DNA of 64,000 nucleotides from Acholoe squamosa (GCA_949317995.1 OX439046.1:41082002-41146001), one strand, 5' to 3'. Counted from the stretch's first letter, positions 11,025-22,717 are shown. A program made the numbers and translations. Notes: generated from the sequence alone by a model not told the origin.

Positions 11025-12120
11025 TGCTTACCATCGCTCCTTAAGCGATGGTTCCATCTACGTAGGCGGTACCGGCCGATGATATACACACATCCTCGAG
11101 GTGTGAATAAGCGCTCACCTCCTCGAGGTGCGAGCAGTGGCCTTATTCTCACCTCGAGGAGGTGTACCACATCGAGGTGAAAATAAGAATCCTTATTCTC
11201 ACCTCGAGGAGGTATGCTCTTATTCACACCTCCTGGAGGTGTGGATAAGGGGTTTATTGACACCTCCTGGAGGCTGGACTCCCTGGAGGTGTTGATTGCA
11301 ATTTTCATCCACACCTCAAGGAGGTGGTAATCTTTTTTATTCACCACTGGGAGGGAGGGGGGGCTCAGAAATTTCAAGGAGAGGGGGTTCATGCTTTTGG
11401 GAAATTTCAAATGATCAGGTGGGAGGGGGTTTTTGTCGTAAGAGTGGTGGGGGGACTGAAAAAAATCTGCCAATCCGCCAAAATCCATCACCCCCCCAAG
11501 CTGGCAATAAATGACTTGTCCCTACTAGAGCAGGGTGGCTTTGGGGGATAAAAAAATTTGAGACCCTTCTTAAAAAAGTTCTTTTTCAATTTTTAACAAC
11601 AGGGGGGGCGGTGAAATTCCACGCGTGTGCGGCGAAAATTTTTCTGTCCCCCTCTCGGAGGGGTCTGAAATTTTTCCGTCACCCCCTTTTATTCTTAAGT
11701 GGCGCGCGGGCTTTTTCGCTCAATAGGGGTGACTTTTTTTTGTCCCCCCTAAGAGGGGTCTGAAATTTTTTTGTCCACCCAAACCCACCAACCCCCCTGT
11801 TGTTAAAAAATGACCACTCCATAACAAAAGGGGGGGCGTGTAAAAGTTTTGGCCATTTTCGGGCAGGGAAGCCCCCCTGGTATGGCCTACTCAGGCTGCT
11901 GTATCTCTACCTCCTCGAGGTGAAAATAAGGAACTTTGTCTTCACCATGTCGAGGTGAGAATAGTGCTGCTATTCTCACCTCGGTGAGGTGCCTATAAGG
12001 GCGATTATACGCACCTCGCCGAGGTGAAAATAAGGACAGTTATATGCACCTCTACGAGGTGCGAATATCGCTTCCCGGCGGGGCCGGGACCCATGGCCCT
12101 AGAGACCGATGGTAGCGAAG
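11025..12120. mobile_element. Composite foldback rich in CACCTCGAGGAGGTG palindromes
   Basis: The left part (11030-11330) contains ACCATCGCTCC, GGTACCGGCC and then many variants of the palindrome CACCTCGAGGAGGTG alternating with CTTATTCTCACC / GTGAATAAG. The right part (11905-12115) carries the same motifs in inverted order, ending GAGACCGATGGTAGCGAAG. Between them sits a ~240-bp MITE. Open frames across 11021-11491 come from these repeats and are not genes. Confidence 0.6.
11577..11816. mobile_element. MITE sharing a family with 54672-54918
   Basis: The sequence between AATTTTTAACAACAGGGGGG and CTGTTGTTAAAAAATGACCA matches the reverse complement of 54672-54918 over its whole length, including TTATTCTT-AA-TGGCGCGC, GGCTTTTTC-CTCAA and AAACCCACCAACCCC. 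The ends are inverted repeats of the form GTGGTCATTTTTTAACAAC. Confidence 0.75.
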
Positions 12121-12365
12121 TCAGGCAAATCACAGGTCGCGTGAATTGTATCTGTCACTATGATAAACATGTACTTTTAAAATGAAGATTACAAAGCTCC
12201 TAATGATCAGAATCTTATATGGGTTGTATGATTTAAACAAATACCTAACACCTCCAAACTTGTGCGAAAATACACCAAACATGCTCCATAAGCAGTCAAC
12301 ATCATGTAAACATTCATTCTATAACAAATATATGCGAATTATTTGATCATATTATACACAGGGGC

Positions 12366-12450
12366 ATCAAATTTGAAAGTGGGGCCATCAGTCTCATTTT
12401 CTGGGGCCATCAGTCCCGGACCAACTGTCACTAGGGCCATCGGTCCCACA
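12366..12450. repeat. GGGGCCATCAGTC repeat, inverse of 16065-16165
   Basis: GGGGCCATCAGTCTCATTTT and GGGCCATCGGTCCCA are the reverse complements of AAAATGAGACTGATGGCCCC and TGGGACCGATGGC at about 16.13 kb. The pair could be the ends of a ~3.8-kb element, but no coding sequence lies between. Confidence 0.55.
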
Positions 12451-12506
12451 TTCGGCGTAGGCGTAGCTTAGATAGCTAAGTCAAGTCAGCCCAAAAAATA
12501 AAATAG

Positions 12507-13071
12507 GTAGGCACTTACCTAGTTTTTCAAGACTTTATCCCATTAAACTTATCTAATGGGCAATGGATAGATCTTGAGAAAAGAAGTGGATTTGCTTTTT
12601 AAATGAAGTCTCTGTGGCAATTTTGAATTTAAAGTGGAACTATGACCGGTCAAAGGTACCAAATCAGATCCAGAATTCTGCCATAGTTAAGAGTTTAATT
12701 TGGCTCCAATTTTGTGATCAAGCAAGATGAATCCAAGGTAGACTAGATCAATAAAATGATTATTTCGGGCAATTTTCTTTTCAGATAAGCAAGATATACC
12801 CCCAAGAACGTAAATAATCATACATTTTGTTATAATCAAACAATGTAAAAGTAAATTTTTGATGTCATCTTTTCCCTTGAACTGCGTGCTCTGACAGAAC
12901 TACGGCAGAATATTGTCTTTGACTAAGGATGTTTGAATGATCATAACTTCCATACTAATTGTCATAAAAACTTCATTTAAAAAGCAAGACCACTTATTTT
13001 TATCACATCTATCAATTTCTCATCATATACGAGGCATACGATAAAGTCTTGGTTGATAGGTAAGTGCCCAA
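12507..13071. mobile_element. Foldback MITE
   Basis: The arm starting GGTAGGCACTTACCTA (12507-12690) is mirrored by 12895-13071, ending AGGTAAGTGCCCA. Shared inner blocks include TTGCTTTTTAAATGAAGT, AGACTTTATC and the AATTCTGCC/GGCAGAATATT pair. Arms are diverged, so it is old. No ORF. Confidence 0.65.
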
Positions 13072-13714
13072 CATGGGGGAGGTGGGGGGCAAGTGTTCAA
13101 GATATTCTCGCGGAAAAGTTTGCAGGGTCTGTCAAACATACTGCAGCCCCTTAGAAAAAGAAAAGCTAGACATTTTCTAGATCATTTTTAACCATAGAAT
13201 AGGTGGAAACCATTTATTTTTAGGTGCTCAGTGATCATCTCATCATAAAATGGTTCTTAACTTTTGGTTGAACATTGATGGGGTCAAAGGCAAAATTCCC
13301 TGCATTCAACCTTGTACAAAAAAACATTCATTTTAAAGGTCTAGCCAAGCCTGTTAAAATGAGCCCTTGTTTATAAAGATCCTCTAATAAATAGCTTCAG
13401 AATAAAATTGCAAAGAAAGGAGAGTTTAACACTACCCAGTTTCAGCTTTATCACAGTTTCACACCTCTACTGCAGCAGACTCACGCACTGGAGGTATTTC
13501 AGTGCCTAAAATAGGCATGGCAGGGGTTTAAAATTTGTTTCCCCAAAAAATTCCAAAAACAAAATTTATCAATACTCTAGGATGCTAGAAGTGTGAATAA
13601 TGTGCTTTAATAACGATTTGACATGCATTTGATAGCCAAATCCATCATAATGCTGCCGGCGGGGCTGCCGGGAACAGGTATTTGGTTGAGAATAGTATGG
13701 CTCTAGACCTAAAA
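13072..13714. other. No gene recognised
   Basis: AT-rich spacer between a foldback element and a minisatellite; no credible coding frame, RNA gene or repeat identified. Confidence 0.5.
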
Positions 13715-13885
13715 TCGACATGGCGACATGAGCATTTTTTGGCCTAGTGACATGGCCACTTCCTTAAAATCGACACAGTGACATGGCAATTTCTTAAAAT
13801 CGACATGGTGACATGGCAATTTCTTAAAATCGACATGGGGACATGGCGATTTCTTAAAATCGACATGGGACATGGGGACCCCCCA
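13715..13885. repeat. ~33-bp GACATGG minisatellite
   Basis: Four to five units of TTCTTAAAATCGACATGG plus TGACATGGCAA. It ends with CATGGGGACCCCCCATC, as does the related array at 6.9-7.1 kb. Confidence 0.85.
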
Positions 13886-14930
13886 TCAAGGGCCCCAATA
13901 GTTCAAGTTAGTTGGATCGGCGCCCAACTCACATAAAACGTAGTGGCATTAGGGGCTCAAACTGTGACTAGTTGAGAATGGCCCTGATTCCTGAATCTGT
14001 CCAAGGAGGGAGTCCCAGTGAGAATCCAAGAAAAAGAAAAATTTATCCTACAGCTATATGTTACCAGTCATAAGGAAGCCTAACATTTTCTCTCCATGTA
14101 TCAATTGGATTTATCATGTTAGTGTCAATAGTTTTTGTATGGGAGGAGATTGTCGGGGGGCTGTCTGAGAGTGTTTCCACAGAGACTGTCAGAGAATGAT
14201 GAAATAGCACACTTGACATCATCAATATGAATGGTCATAAAACATTGAATTCTCAATGGATTTTAATGTTGTTAGGTTTTTCTGGTAGGAAAAGGGTTGT
14301 ATTATCACATCACTATTTATTTTTAAGATGTTGTGATGTTTTCATATTTTTTACGACCAGGAAAGTGGACATAGCCAAATTTTCTGGGTCAACCTTGTGC
14401 TAAAGCTCACTTTCCCACAAACACTGCCGTGCACAAATTAATTAATATTAGACTGATTTATATAGAAAAATAATGACTTTCCATCACCTATATAGTGGTT
14501 AGGGAGTATCACTATTTTTTTCAAGTTTTCATCATAACCCAATTTTGAAACCAAAATATATATCCTTGATAATTTGTTTTTACTAAAATTATGACCTGAT
14601 ACTAAAACTAGAGGTGTTGCAGGCAATCATAGCAGTTGGAATTACTCAAATATCTCTGAAGGTTCTCCTCCAGGGTGGGGGTAAAGTTGACCATACCCAG
14701 ATAGAAAAACTTGGGCAGAAATGGCTGCCCAGGTAGGCAGAGTGTTGGTCACGCCACCTTGTGAGTACTGCCATGCCTACCAAAATGTAGACTTCAACAG
14801 AAATACAGGAGTTATATATAAAATGAAAGAGCTTGAAAATTGCAATTCATAGCTTTTTAAATCAAGTTGATACGCCCATTAGAAGCATTTTCATATCATT
14901 TTGAAATGTGAAAAACATTCTGTCATTCCT
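13886..14930. other. No gene recognised
   Basis: AT-rich, with only short frames full of low-complexity residues. Nothing supported as coding. Confidence 0.5.
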
Positions 14931-15009
14931 AGTGTGGGGGTTTCCACACCGTCTGCCGCTCAGGAAGCTCTGTAACATCATATGCTTAGGGACCGGTTGA
15001 CAGGTCTAG
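14931..15009 (+). repeat. ~85-bp dispersed repeat, copy 2
   Basis: AGTGTGGGGGTTTCCACACC...GGACCGGTTGACAGGTCTAG. About 90% like copy 3 immediately downstream, and inverted relative to 6414-6500. Confidence 0.85.
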
Positions 15010-15057
15010 TCATTCCTCGCCCTGTAAATTTGCCCAAATCTTCAGATAAATCATAAG

Positions 15058-15139
15058 ACTAGTGTGGGGGCTTCCACACCGTCTGCCGCTCAGGGAGCTC
15101 TGTAACATCATATGCCTAGGGACCAGTTGGCAGGTCTAG
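15058..15139 (+). repeat. ~85-bp dispersed repeat, copy 3
   Basis: Direct copy of 14931-15009 with a ~50-bp spacer. A shorter piece, ATAGGGACCGGTTGGCTGGT, recurs near 42.33 kb. Confidence 0.85.
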
Positions 15140-15235
15140 ATAAGACCTACCATTAAACATGCACTGCACGCATGGTATTTGAGTACTGCTGTACATAAGT
15201 ACTGATAGGTTTTGATTGTATGGGTCGATTTACTA

Positions 15236-15989
15236 ACCAATTACACCTCCTTGAAGCTGAATATAAGAGGATTAACATATCTTTGTATGATTTACAGCTG
15301 TAGAATTATTTCTAATTTTGAGTTGTAATATGAACTTTAAATAATTTCTTTCATGAATTTTCTGGTATTACACATGCAGGAGATTTAAAATCGCAGAAAA
15401 TCTCAGCCTTATAGCTGTAAAAACTGATAAGACATAGGTAGATAACATGTTCTAGAATAGCCCTGTAGGTTCTGTTAGCTTCAGTAACAAATATTTATTT
15501 ATGAAAATTGGTTCAAATTTATGCAAGTTTGTGAGACCGCCCTGCCCAGAATAATCAGTCAATATTTATCAAAATACACTTAAAATGAAGGTCTATATGT
15601 TGACAACACATGTACAATATTGTATCTCATCTAACTCTTAGTAGAAAGGGGATTATCCATGTATTTCTTTAATAATAACAAGGTCGCTTAGGTGACTCAA
15701 AGACTGTGGTCTGACAGAATCATTAAGTTAACTCAAAAGCTTACTGCCCGAATTTGCAGAAAACATGTGAATAAAACAAAATAATGTTCCACTGATGTAG
15801 AGCTAGGTTTTACCTTTCATTTGATACAAATTTCAAATAATTCTGATCAGTAGAACCCTCAGAATCACTATTTTAGAAACACTAGTTTATCATAGTGACA
15901 GATACGTGGAGCAATAATTCTGATCAGTAGAACCCTCAGAATCACTATTTTAGAAACACTAGTTTATCATAGTGACAGATACGTGGAGC
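15236..15989 (+). repeat. Diverged ~750-bp duplication, copy 1
   Basis: This block aligns in order with 16960-17640. Shared stretches include GTTAGCTTCA-TAACAAATAT, GTTTGTGA-ACCGCCCTG, TGGTCTGACAGAAT and CAGTAGAACCCTCAGAAT. Its last 77 bp are perfectly duplicated in tandem (15836-15912 and 15913-15989). Non-coding. Confidence 0.75.
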
Positions 15990-16064
15990 AGGGGGCCAGA
16001 TTCGGCTGACTTCACTAGCTTAGAAATCTAAATTCTCATCTCTGTACCGCCGTCCGTAGGCTGC

Positions 16065-16165
16065 AAGAGATTGTAGGAGCGATGGCCCTAGAGATCGATG
16101 GCCCTGGGTACCGATGGCCCCAAGTGGGACCGATGGCTCTAGAAAATGAGACTGATGGCCCCGAC
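16065..16165. repeat. GATGGCCC repeat, inverse of 12366-12450
   Basis: Short units around GATGGCCCTAGAGATCGATGG and GGGACCGATGGC. It is the inverse of the block at 12.37-12.45 kb and similar in direct orientation to 12090-12117. Confidence 0.55.
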
Positions 16166-16199
16166 TTTTAAACCAGGGTCCATCCCAAATCTATCACCT

Positions 16200-16950
16200 A
16201 TCTTCATTAATCATGCATAATTATGACACTTTCCATGTTACACTTGATTGAAAATTATATGATAAAAAAATTATTAAGTAAAAGTGTTGAAAAAAAGAAG
16301 AAAAATTCAGATGTGCTTTCTATATTGAATCCATACATAAACACAATTAAATCACATGTCTTACATATGTGTAGTGGTTTAGGTTTCTTACCAGCTAGGT
16401 GCGAGTCTTGTTATTCGAAAGAAAGACGAGTGTATGCCAACGGTTTATTATGTACACCTTTCGGTTACCCTGTGATTAATAATTAGGGAAACATGTCGTT
16501 ACATGTAGCATGTACGGAGGCCTACATGGCCTCTGATGTAGCAGGTGAGCGCGGAGCTTTTATAGGGATCCCCCGGTTTGTCGCCAGGTGTCCCACGGAC
16601 CCGGATAGGTGCTGCCACCTATCCTGAACCTCAGGAACACCAGGCAACAGCTCTCACCCGCCACGCCAGATGGCACCAGATATTATTATATACCTCTACA
16701 CATGTTTTAACCATATATTCTATGATTATTTGCCATTTTAATAAATGTTTTTTCCTTTTTTCTTTCTCTTTGATTTTTTTTTTTAAATTATATTATGTAG
16801 TCACTACAGTCTACAGTGTGCCCAGTCAGTGCTGCAAGCTGAAACGTGTCACAGCTAATCCCCACCCCAGGCACCCACCCCCTGCCATCACTGATAGATT
16901 CTGATGAGACAGGGAATAGGACCCAACTTCACCTCAGCAGATTCTGATTG
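16200..16950. other. No gene recognised
   Basis: A lysine-rich 87-codon frame (16223-16486) and a 108-codon frame (16578-16904) are open, but both look low-complexity or non-protein-like and have no recognisable motif. AGGTGCTGCCACCT-TC at 16606 recurs near 45.01 kb, suggesting a dispersed element. Confidence 0.4.
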
Positions 16951-16959
16951 GAAAGGCCC

Positions 16960-17640
16960 ATCTGATAACCAATTGCACCATGTTAAAGCTGAGTTCTAGG
17001 AGATTGACATATCCTAGTGGCATTTAATCAATGTAGTTATACATATTTTAGAATTCAAGTTGAAATCAGACTATTTGATAATTCATTTTAGTAAATTTTG
17101 GTAGGAGGCATCCAGCAGATTAAAAATTGCAGAAAATCGCAGCACAATAGCTGTAAAAACTGAATTTTTTTGAGTGAAGAGATATTTTAGATTAACCCTG
17201 TTGGTTCAGTTAGCTTCACTAACAAATATTTTTTAATGAAAATTGACCCAAAGTTGACCAAGTTTGTGATACCGCCCTGTGATTAATAATCACCGGAAAA
17301 TTATCAAAATCCCATTAAAATGTAAGTCAATGTGTCGATTACAAGTGTATGATATTGTACTTCATGTAACTTTTACCATAAAGGACAATATCCTGTATTT
17401 CTGCAATAAGAGCATGGCCACTCATGTGAGTCAAACATGGTGGTCTGACAGAATTACCAAATTCACCTGAATGTTCACTCTCTGAAGGGGTGGATAATAT
17501 AGGGAATAAGGCAAAATATTGTGCCAGTGAGATAGAGCCGTATGTCACCTTTGATTTGATACTAATTTGAAGTGATTCTGACCAGTAGAACCCTCAGAAT
17601 TAATCTTTTACCAACACCAGTTTATCATAGTGACAGGTTA
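16960..17640 (+). repeat. Diverged ~750-bp duplication, copy 2
   Basis: Second copy of 15236-15989 with many substitutions and small indels; it carries only one copy of the terminal 77-bp segment. Confidence 0.75.
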
Positions 17641-17713
17641 TTAGTGACTGCACTATGATAATCATATCACAGATTGAGAGATGTTATAAGTCGAATGTAG
17701 CTAGGCTACGTCC

Positions 17714-17995
17714 ATGGAGGGGAGGGATACCTCCACCGAAATGTATGGCGATTGTCTGGAGCAAGTGATTGAACTAGACCGTGTAAAGCAACTCAAAGTG
17801 CCTCCCATCCGGAAGAGAAGACCTGGAAGGCCACGGAAGTTTGTAGACTCAAAGTCAGTGGTGCCCCCTGTCATTACATCTGGCAGGCAGGGGCGAATAA
17901 AAAAGTCTCGGCGGGCGCAGGTAAAAATAAGAGGAAAGGTTCTTCTAAGGCTAAGAAAACCTTGGAAAAGGCTCTTATGGATACCAGGTCAATAA
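17714..17995 (+). CDS. Small AT-hook protein fragment
   Basis: A 93-codon frame starting MEGRDTSTEM. Around residues 32-43 it has RKRRPGRPRKF, a textbook AT-hook (core GRP flanked by basic residues), which binds the minor groove of AT-rich DNA in chromatin proteins. A second basic patch, GRQGRIKKSRRAQ, follows. After that point (about 17922) another frame reads more naturally as basic sequence (NKRKGSSKAKK). Either there is a frameshift, or GCAG/GTAAAA at about 17920 is a splice donor and this is one exon. Upstream is the end of a non-coding duplication. The parent gene is not recognised; it may be an exon, a pseudogene or a transposon-borne ORF. Confidence 0.45.
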   Translation: MEGRDTSTEMYGDCLEQVIELDRVKQLKVPPIRKRRPGRPRKFVDSKSVVPPVITSGRQGRIKKSRRAQVKIRGKVLLRLRKPWKRLLWIPGQ

Positions 17996-17999
17996 AAAA

Positions 18000-18575
18000 A
18001 GGCCTCTAAACCTCTTTGACACAGTCCTAGGTTGCTGGGGACTGCCGTAACCTAACCCGTTAAACACAACGAGTGTGTTGTCCTGTACTGTATTGTTATA
18101 TGTCCTGTATTGTTATATGTTGTAACCTAGTTCAATGTATACCCGAGCCGATCGTGAGTTCTTGGAAAATGACCTGTGACAATGTACCCACGGTTATGGA
18201 CAGATAATCTGGTGGATATGCCTATGCTATCCATAAACTCCATAATACCTTGCGAGTTGTCACAGTTGAGATATGACTACGGGCAGATGACCGCTCGGGT
18301 ATTGTTAGCCGAGAGGCATACATGCCTCTTCAGCTACATTACAACTCCCACCACACTACCCCATGTGTTGCGTATTTGTCTTCACAAAATAGACTGCTTT
18401 TTTTCTGTACTATAGATCAGCTACTGAAATCCATGGATTGGACTGATGCTGGTCAGTTTGGCAAGTCTTTTATTAATAGTAATACTACCAAGTAGATTTA
18501 TGTCCTCACATTGAACTAGTACTGGACCTGGCAAGTCTAGTGTTATCACACCTCCTAGACTGCAGATCTCGCCTA
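18000..18575. other. No gene recognised
   Basis: Between the AT-hook frame and the second 80-bp satellite. Contains a short TATTGTTATATGT-TGTAT duplication near 18090-18120; nothing coding. Confidence 0.45.
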
Positions 18576-18890
18576 CCTGTAGTGAATTGTTATTGTCCCA
18601 GGTCGTTCAGGGGCGGGCTGATAGCTTCTACAGCAGCCCTAGGCGCCTCCAAGTACCTGTAGTGAATTGTTTTTGTGCCAGGTCGTTCTGGGGTGGGCTG
18701 ATAGCTTCTACAGCAGTCCTAGGCGCCTCCAAGTACCTGTAGTGAATTGTTTTTGTGCCAGGTCGTTCTGGGGCGGGCTGATATCTTCTACAGCAGTCCT
18801 AGGCGCCTCCAAGTACCTGTAGTGAATTGTTTTTGTCCCAGGTCGTTCTGGGGCGGGCTAATAGCTTCTACAGCTGTCTATAACAAGCTT
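18576..18890 (+). repeat. 80-bp satellite, four copies
   Basis: Units beginning CCTGTAGTGAATTGTT at 18576, 18656, 18736 and 18816 (period exactly 80 bp). They contain CAGGTCGTTC-GGGGCGGGCT and CCTAGGCGCCTCCAAGTA and are about 95% alike. The sequence differs from the 80-bp satellite at 4.4 kb except for a short CTACAGGTA match in inverted orientation. Confidence 0.92.
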
Positions 18891-21534
18891 TGAAAGCTAC
18901 CCACTCAGATCTCATCTACAGAGATGCTACAGCTTGCTCTCCCTGCCTACAGTCTGCTGGCTACTCGCCAGGGCTGCATTCATGCATCATAATGACGAAA
19001 CTACTATACATTGCCATAGTACCTTACTTTAACCGGTTAGAATGATCGCTACATTAGCCTATACATTGCCATAATTGTATAATTGACTCTGAACATCGTT
19101 ATAGTCACTCCAGATAGAGGTACAGCATTGTATTTGGCCATGAAATAAATTATTTGTCCTTAAAAGATCGCTTAATAGGCCTAAAATATGGCTAGGTTGG
19201 TATAATAGACTACACATTTTTATTAGCCGAGAGACCCTTGGATCACCTGTCATTTTATTCCATAAGGTCAGCGTGATGCTCCAATGCATTTATTTGTCCT
19301 TAAAAGATCACTAAGTTGGTGTAATAGACTAAAAGTATCGATAACTTTGTTCTCATTGTGCAGATTTGAAAATAAAGACCGCCATGACGTTCGCCAGCAC
19401 GAGCTTCCCTTTATCTATAGGTCACACTATGGGAAACTCCTATTATTAAGGGACATATGATTTATTTTGTAAAACTGCCAGTTCTTGGACCTCTCTGCCA
19501 GTGCCTGGACTCGCGTCTGCCCCCGCGTCCCAAAAAAGCCTTTATTTCGATCCATTCCTTCCTCAAACCTGCCCTTTTTCACCAGTGACACTTAAAACAG
19601 ATAGGTTTTGGCTGGAGGTAGGGCACAGGTGGACCGGCTCAGGCTGAAAAGGCCGCTAGTTAAAAAAATAATTTCGCTTATTCTTTTCCAAAACAAACTT
19701 TTTAGGGGGGGCATTTTCTTTAGGGGGACGAAACACCCCAGATTGATACCAAACATTCCATATCCGCACATATTATTTGCATAATTAGCATAATTATGCA
19801 GTATCTTGATACTTTTCCATATATATAGATGTGTCTCATTGCTCCCTTATAGAATTCATATGCTTGCAAGTATAAACTACTGACTGCACCTAGTGACTAT
19901 AGCTTGATGCAGCAAGTTGGGAACCTAAAACTTAGTTTTTCCTGAATTTTCACTAAGAAATGCTGTGGTTTAGCCATAAATTATCCGATTTACACAATAT
20001 TTGCAGCGAATGACAGATGAAACTCATTGCTTTCAGGCCAGGGTAGATGGTATTACATTAATATAGTGCACCGTTTACCACTGAAGTACAGATTATAAAT
20101 TTAAAAATCATTAGTTTAAAAAAATTGTTTTTCAAAGTTTGGCAATTTCTGCTTGGTTTTTGATGTGGGACCACATAGATCACCATATATGGACGCATGA
20201 TCACCCACTGATATTAGAATTATCCATTTTTATGTTCTACTTGATCATCTTTAAAGGCATGTGAAATATCTAAGTGATACGATAAGTGTGAGAAGAATTA
20301 GCCACATCTTATGATTCTAGTCTTTGGTGCCGACAACGCTTTTGTTGCTATATATAGCTAAATAGCTCAATAGTGCATCATAATAGGCCTCACATGCCTA
20401 ATATGGGGTTTTAATAGCATTTCAATATTGTTTTCAATGAATCATCAGGTAAAATCAACAATTGATGATGGAATTTAATAGAAACAAAAGAGTTTTGCAC
20501 CATGGACCAGTTCACACTTTTTCAAGTCTTCAGATATTCTTATCTTGAAAATGATGAAGACATTTATGAGCATGGTGCTTTTCCAGCCCGTATGGGACCT
20601 ACAGAGGGCATTTTGTCTAGTCTGACATGTATTATGAGGGAATAATGCATTTTTTTTTTTTTTATTTATTTTTTTTTATTTATTACCGGGTAAATCCCAC
20701 CAGTTTAAGACCCTGAACTGGGTGGGGATCATCAACAATGCTTTTCTTTCAACTTGATGAACACCAATTGACCAGAATAAGTACCATGTTATTCCGGTGT
20801 GGGTTTGACTTATCCACTGTTTCATAAGTGCATTGAGAACATCAAAATGATGTCCACCAATCCACTAGAACAGTCTCCATTACTTAAATCACTTTTGATT
20901 TTCCCTATATTTATAAATGTAATTATAGATAGAAAATATGGCAATGCCATCTACCTTGTGTACCTCATTTCAACACCTGATGAGATCCAATGGGATCGAA
21001 ACCTTTATTCAGTCACCAAAATATCAATGAACTTCATTGATATACACCAAACATCTGTTGGGTGATCTATGTAAACTGGACTGGACATGAACTATCTCCC
21101 AGCACAGTTTGACTCCAGAGCGAGGCTCTGTGGTCAGGTGATACACATTTTATGCTCTGTCATAATTGTTGTTATGGAGACCCCCCATAGTTACTGGAGG
21201 TGGGCAGTTGGCAACCGTGCCATTTGAATCAAGGTTGTGTTGAGGGACGGACGGGCCTAAACTTTGGTCCCATATATTGAGGGAATAATGCATAGCAAAT
21301 GATTCAATTTTCATATTTTGTTATGATTTTTGAGATAAAATCATACACAAGACTTGTCTTCTGCAGCATATGCAAAAATCTCCCCTGAATAAAGGCATTT
21401 TACATGACTGCTGCTATAGCAGTAGTTAAGCAGTAGATCATACTGCAAACTACTGCTGGGGGGGAAGCTTGAAGCATAAAAGAAGCAGCCGCTGTTCTAG
21501 TACTGGCACTACCAATGCCTCTCTAGGTGGTCCT

Positions 21535-21602
21535 TACTGGATTTGAACTTGGGATCTTTGGATTACTCTACCCACGCATTAGCCCACTCAGCCATCTCCC
21601 CA
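21535..21602 (-). repeat. tRNA-derived sequence (SINE or tRNA pseudogene)
   Basis: On the reverse strand it reads GGGGAGATGGCTGAGTGG (A-box-like, Ser/Leu type D-arm) and, 3', AGTTCAAATCC (B-box). The middle does not form a clean anticodon arm, so it is not a working tRNA gene. Confidence 0.55.
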
Positions 21603-22134
21603 TCTGCTATGTGGAGCTGTCATTACTTCCTAGTACTGCATGGAACTCATGTAGGAGGGGCCTAGGGCAGTATTTATTCAGTAGTACTGGGTAACTCTTA
21701 CCATAGCAAAAGGGTAAGAGTAGACATATCTATAGAGTGCTGCTATAGTATAATGCCTTTCAGTTTACTGATGTTAAGGTGATGAGACAAGCACTTTGTA
21801 ACTATCAATGATACATGTATACTATGTAAAAAAAAAGTGTCATGATTGGGACCAAAAGAATAGATGATGATTCAGTATATTTGTGCCCTATATAAAGTCG
21901 GTGAGTAATTCCTCACTTTCATACACCCCAACATCCATGTGTATCCATTACTGGCACTGAATAAGATATTCATATGCAAAGGGGTGAAATATCCTTGTCT
22001 CCACAAACACTGGATAGTTTCATTATTACTTTACTGAATCTTTTGATTGTTGTTCACAACCATACTGACATTCACACTATGGACTGTCTTAGAAGCATCA
22101 GGTAAATAATCCATGAATGGACAACAGAGTCATA

Positions 22135-22330
22135 CCAGTAGACGGTCAGTAGACTACTGCATCTATGCTGCTGCACAGAGTGTATAATTTCTGGTATCTA
22201 TTAACATTCAGTTGAGAGTCAGTAGACTACTGATTCTAGCCTGAAATGCAGTGCATATTCAGTTGATAGTCAGTACACTACTGAGTCTACACTGAAAATG
22301 CAGTGTAGAGTCAGCTGTTTTGGAAGTATT
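22135..22330. repeat. Short tandem repeat, CAGTAGACTACTG type
   Basis: About three diverged ~60-bp units with GTCAGTAGACTACTG, TGAAATGCAGTG and TTCAGTTGA-AGTCAGTA. Confidence 0.65.
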
Positions 22331-22717
22331 TCAGCAGTACCTACTGCAATATGCAGTTGTTGATCAGCATATTCTCAGTAGCCACTGATAGGAGAAGTAG
22401 ATACTGCCTTCTGGTGCGGGATGAATCAAGTTGTTCAATGTAGGCAGCCATTGCTTGATCAGGTGCTTAGACCTTTTAGATCCAAATGCTAGTTACCAGT
22501 GCATTATCTCTGTTGATAAGCTTTACACATCAATACCTGCAGCCACCCGGGGCACAAGCCCTGTTTGCACTGAATGGATGTCTTTCCATTTCTCAATTCT
22601 CTGGTGTTTGATTGAAAATGTTGACGTCATTCTGTGTTTTAATCTGTGTTTTTATGGTACATGTATTGAATTTAGGGCTATAACAGGTTAGTGTTAGTGC
22701 TATGGTATGATAGTAAT

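Larger units (their letters stand above)
19925..22425. other. Right-arm-specific stretch without a recognised gene
   Basis: AT-rich, with an A/T low-complexity run at 20650-20690. An 88-codon frame at 20799-21065 is open but has no motif I recognise. A tRNA-derived sequence is at 21535-21602 and short CAGTAGACTACTG-type repeats lie at 22135-22330. Confidence 0.5.

Noticed and set aside
11021..11551. 156-codon and overlapping frames rich in Pro/Arg/Gly
   Set aside because: They coincide with the palindromic CACCTCGAGGAGGTG cluster and MITE; composition follows the repeat.
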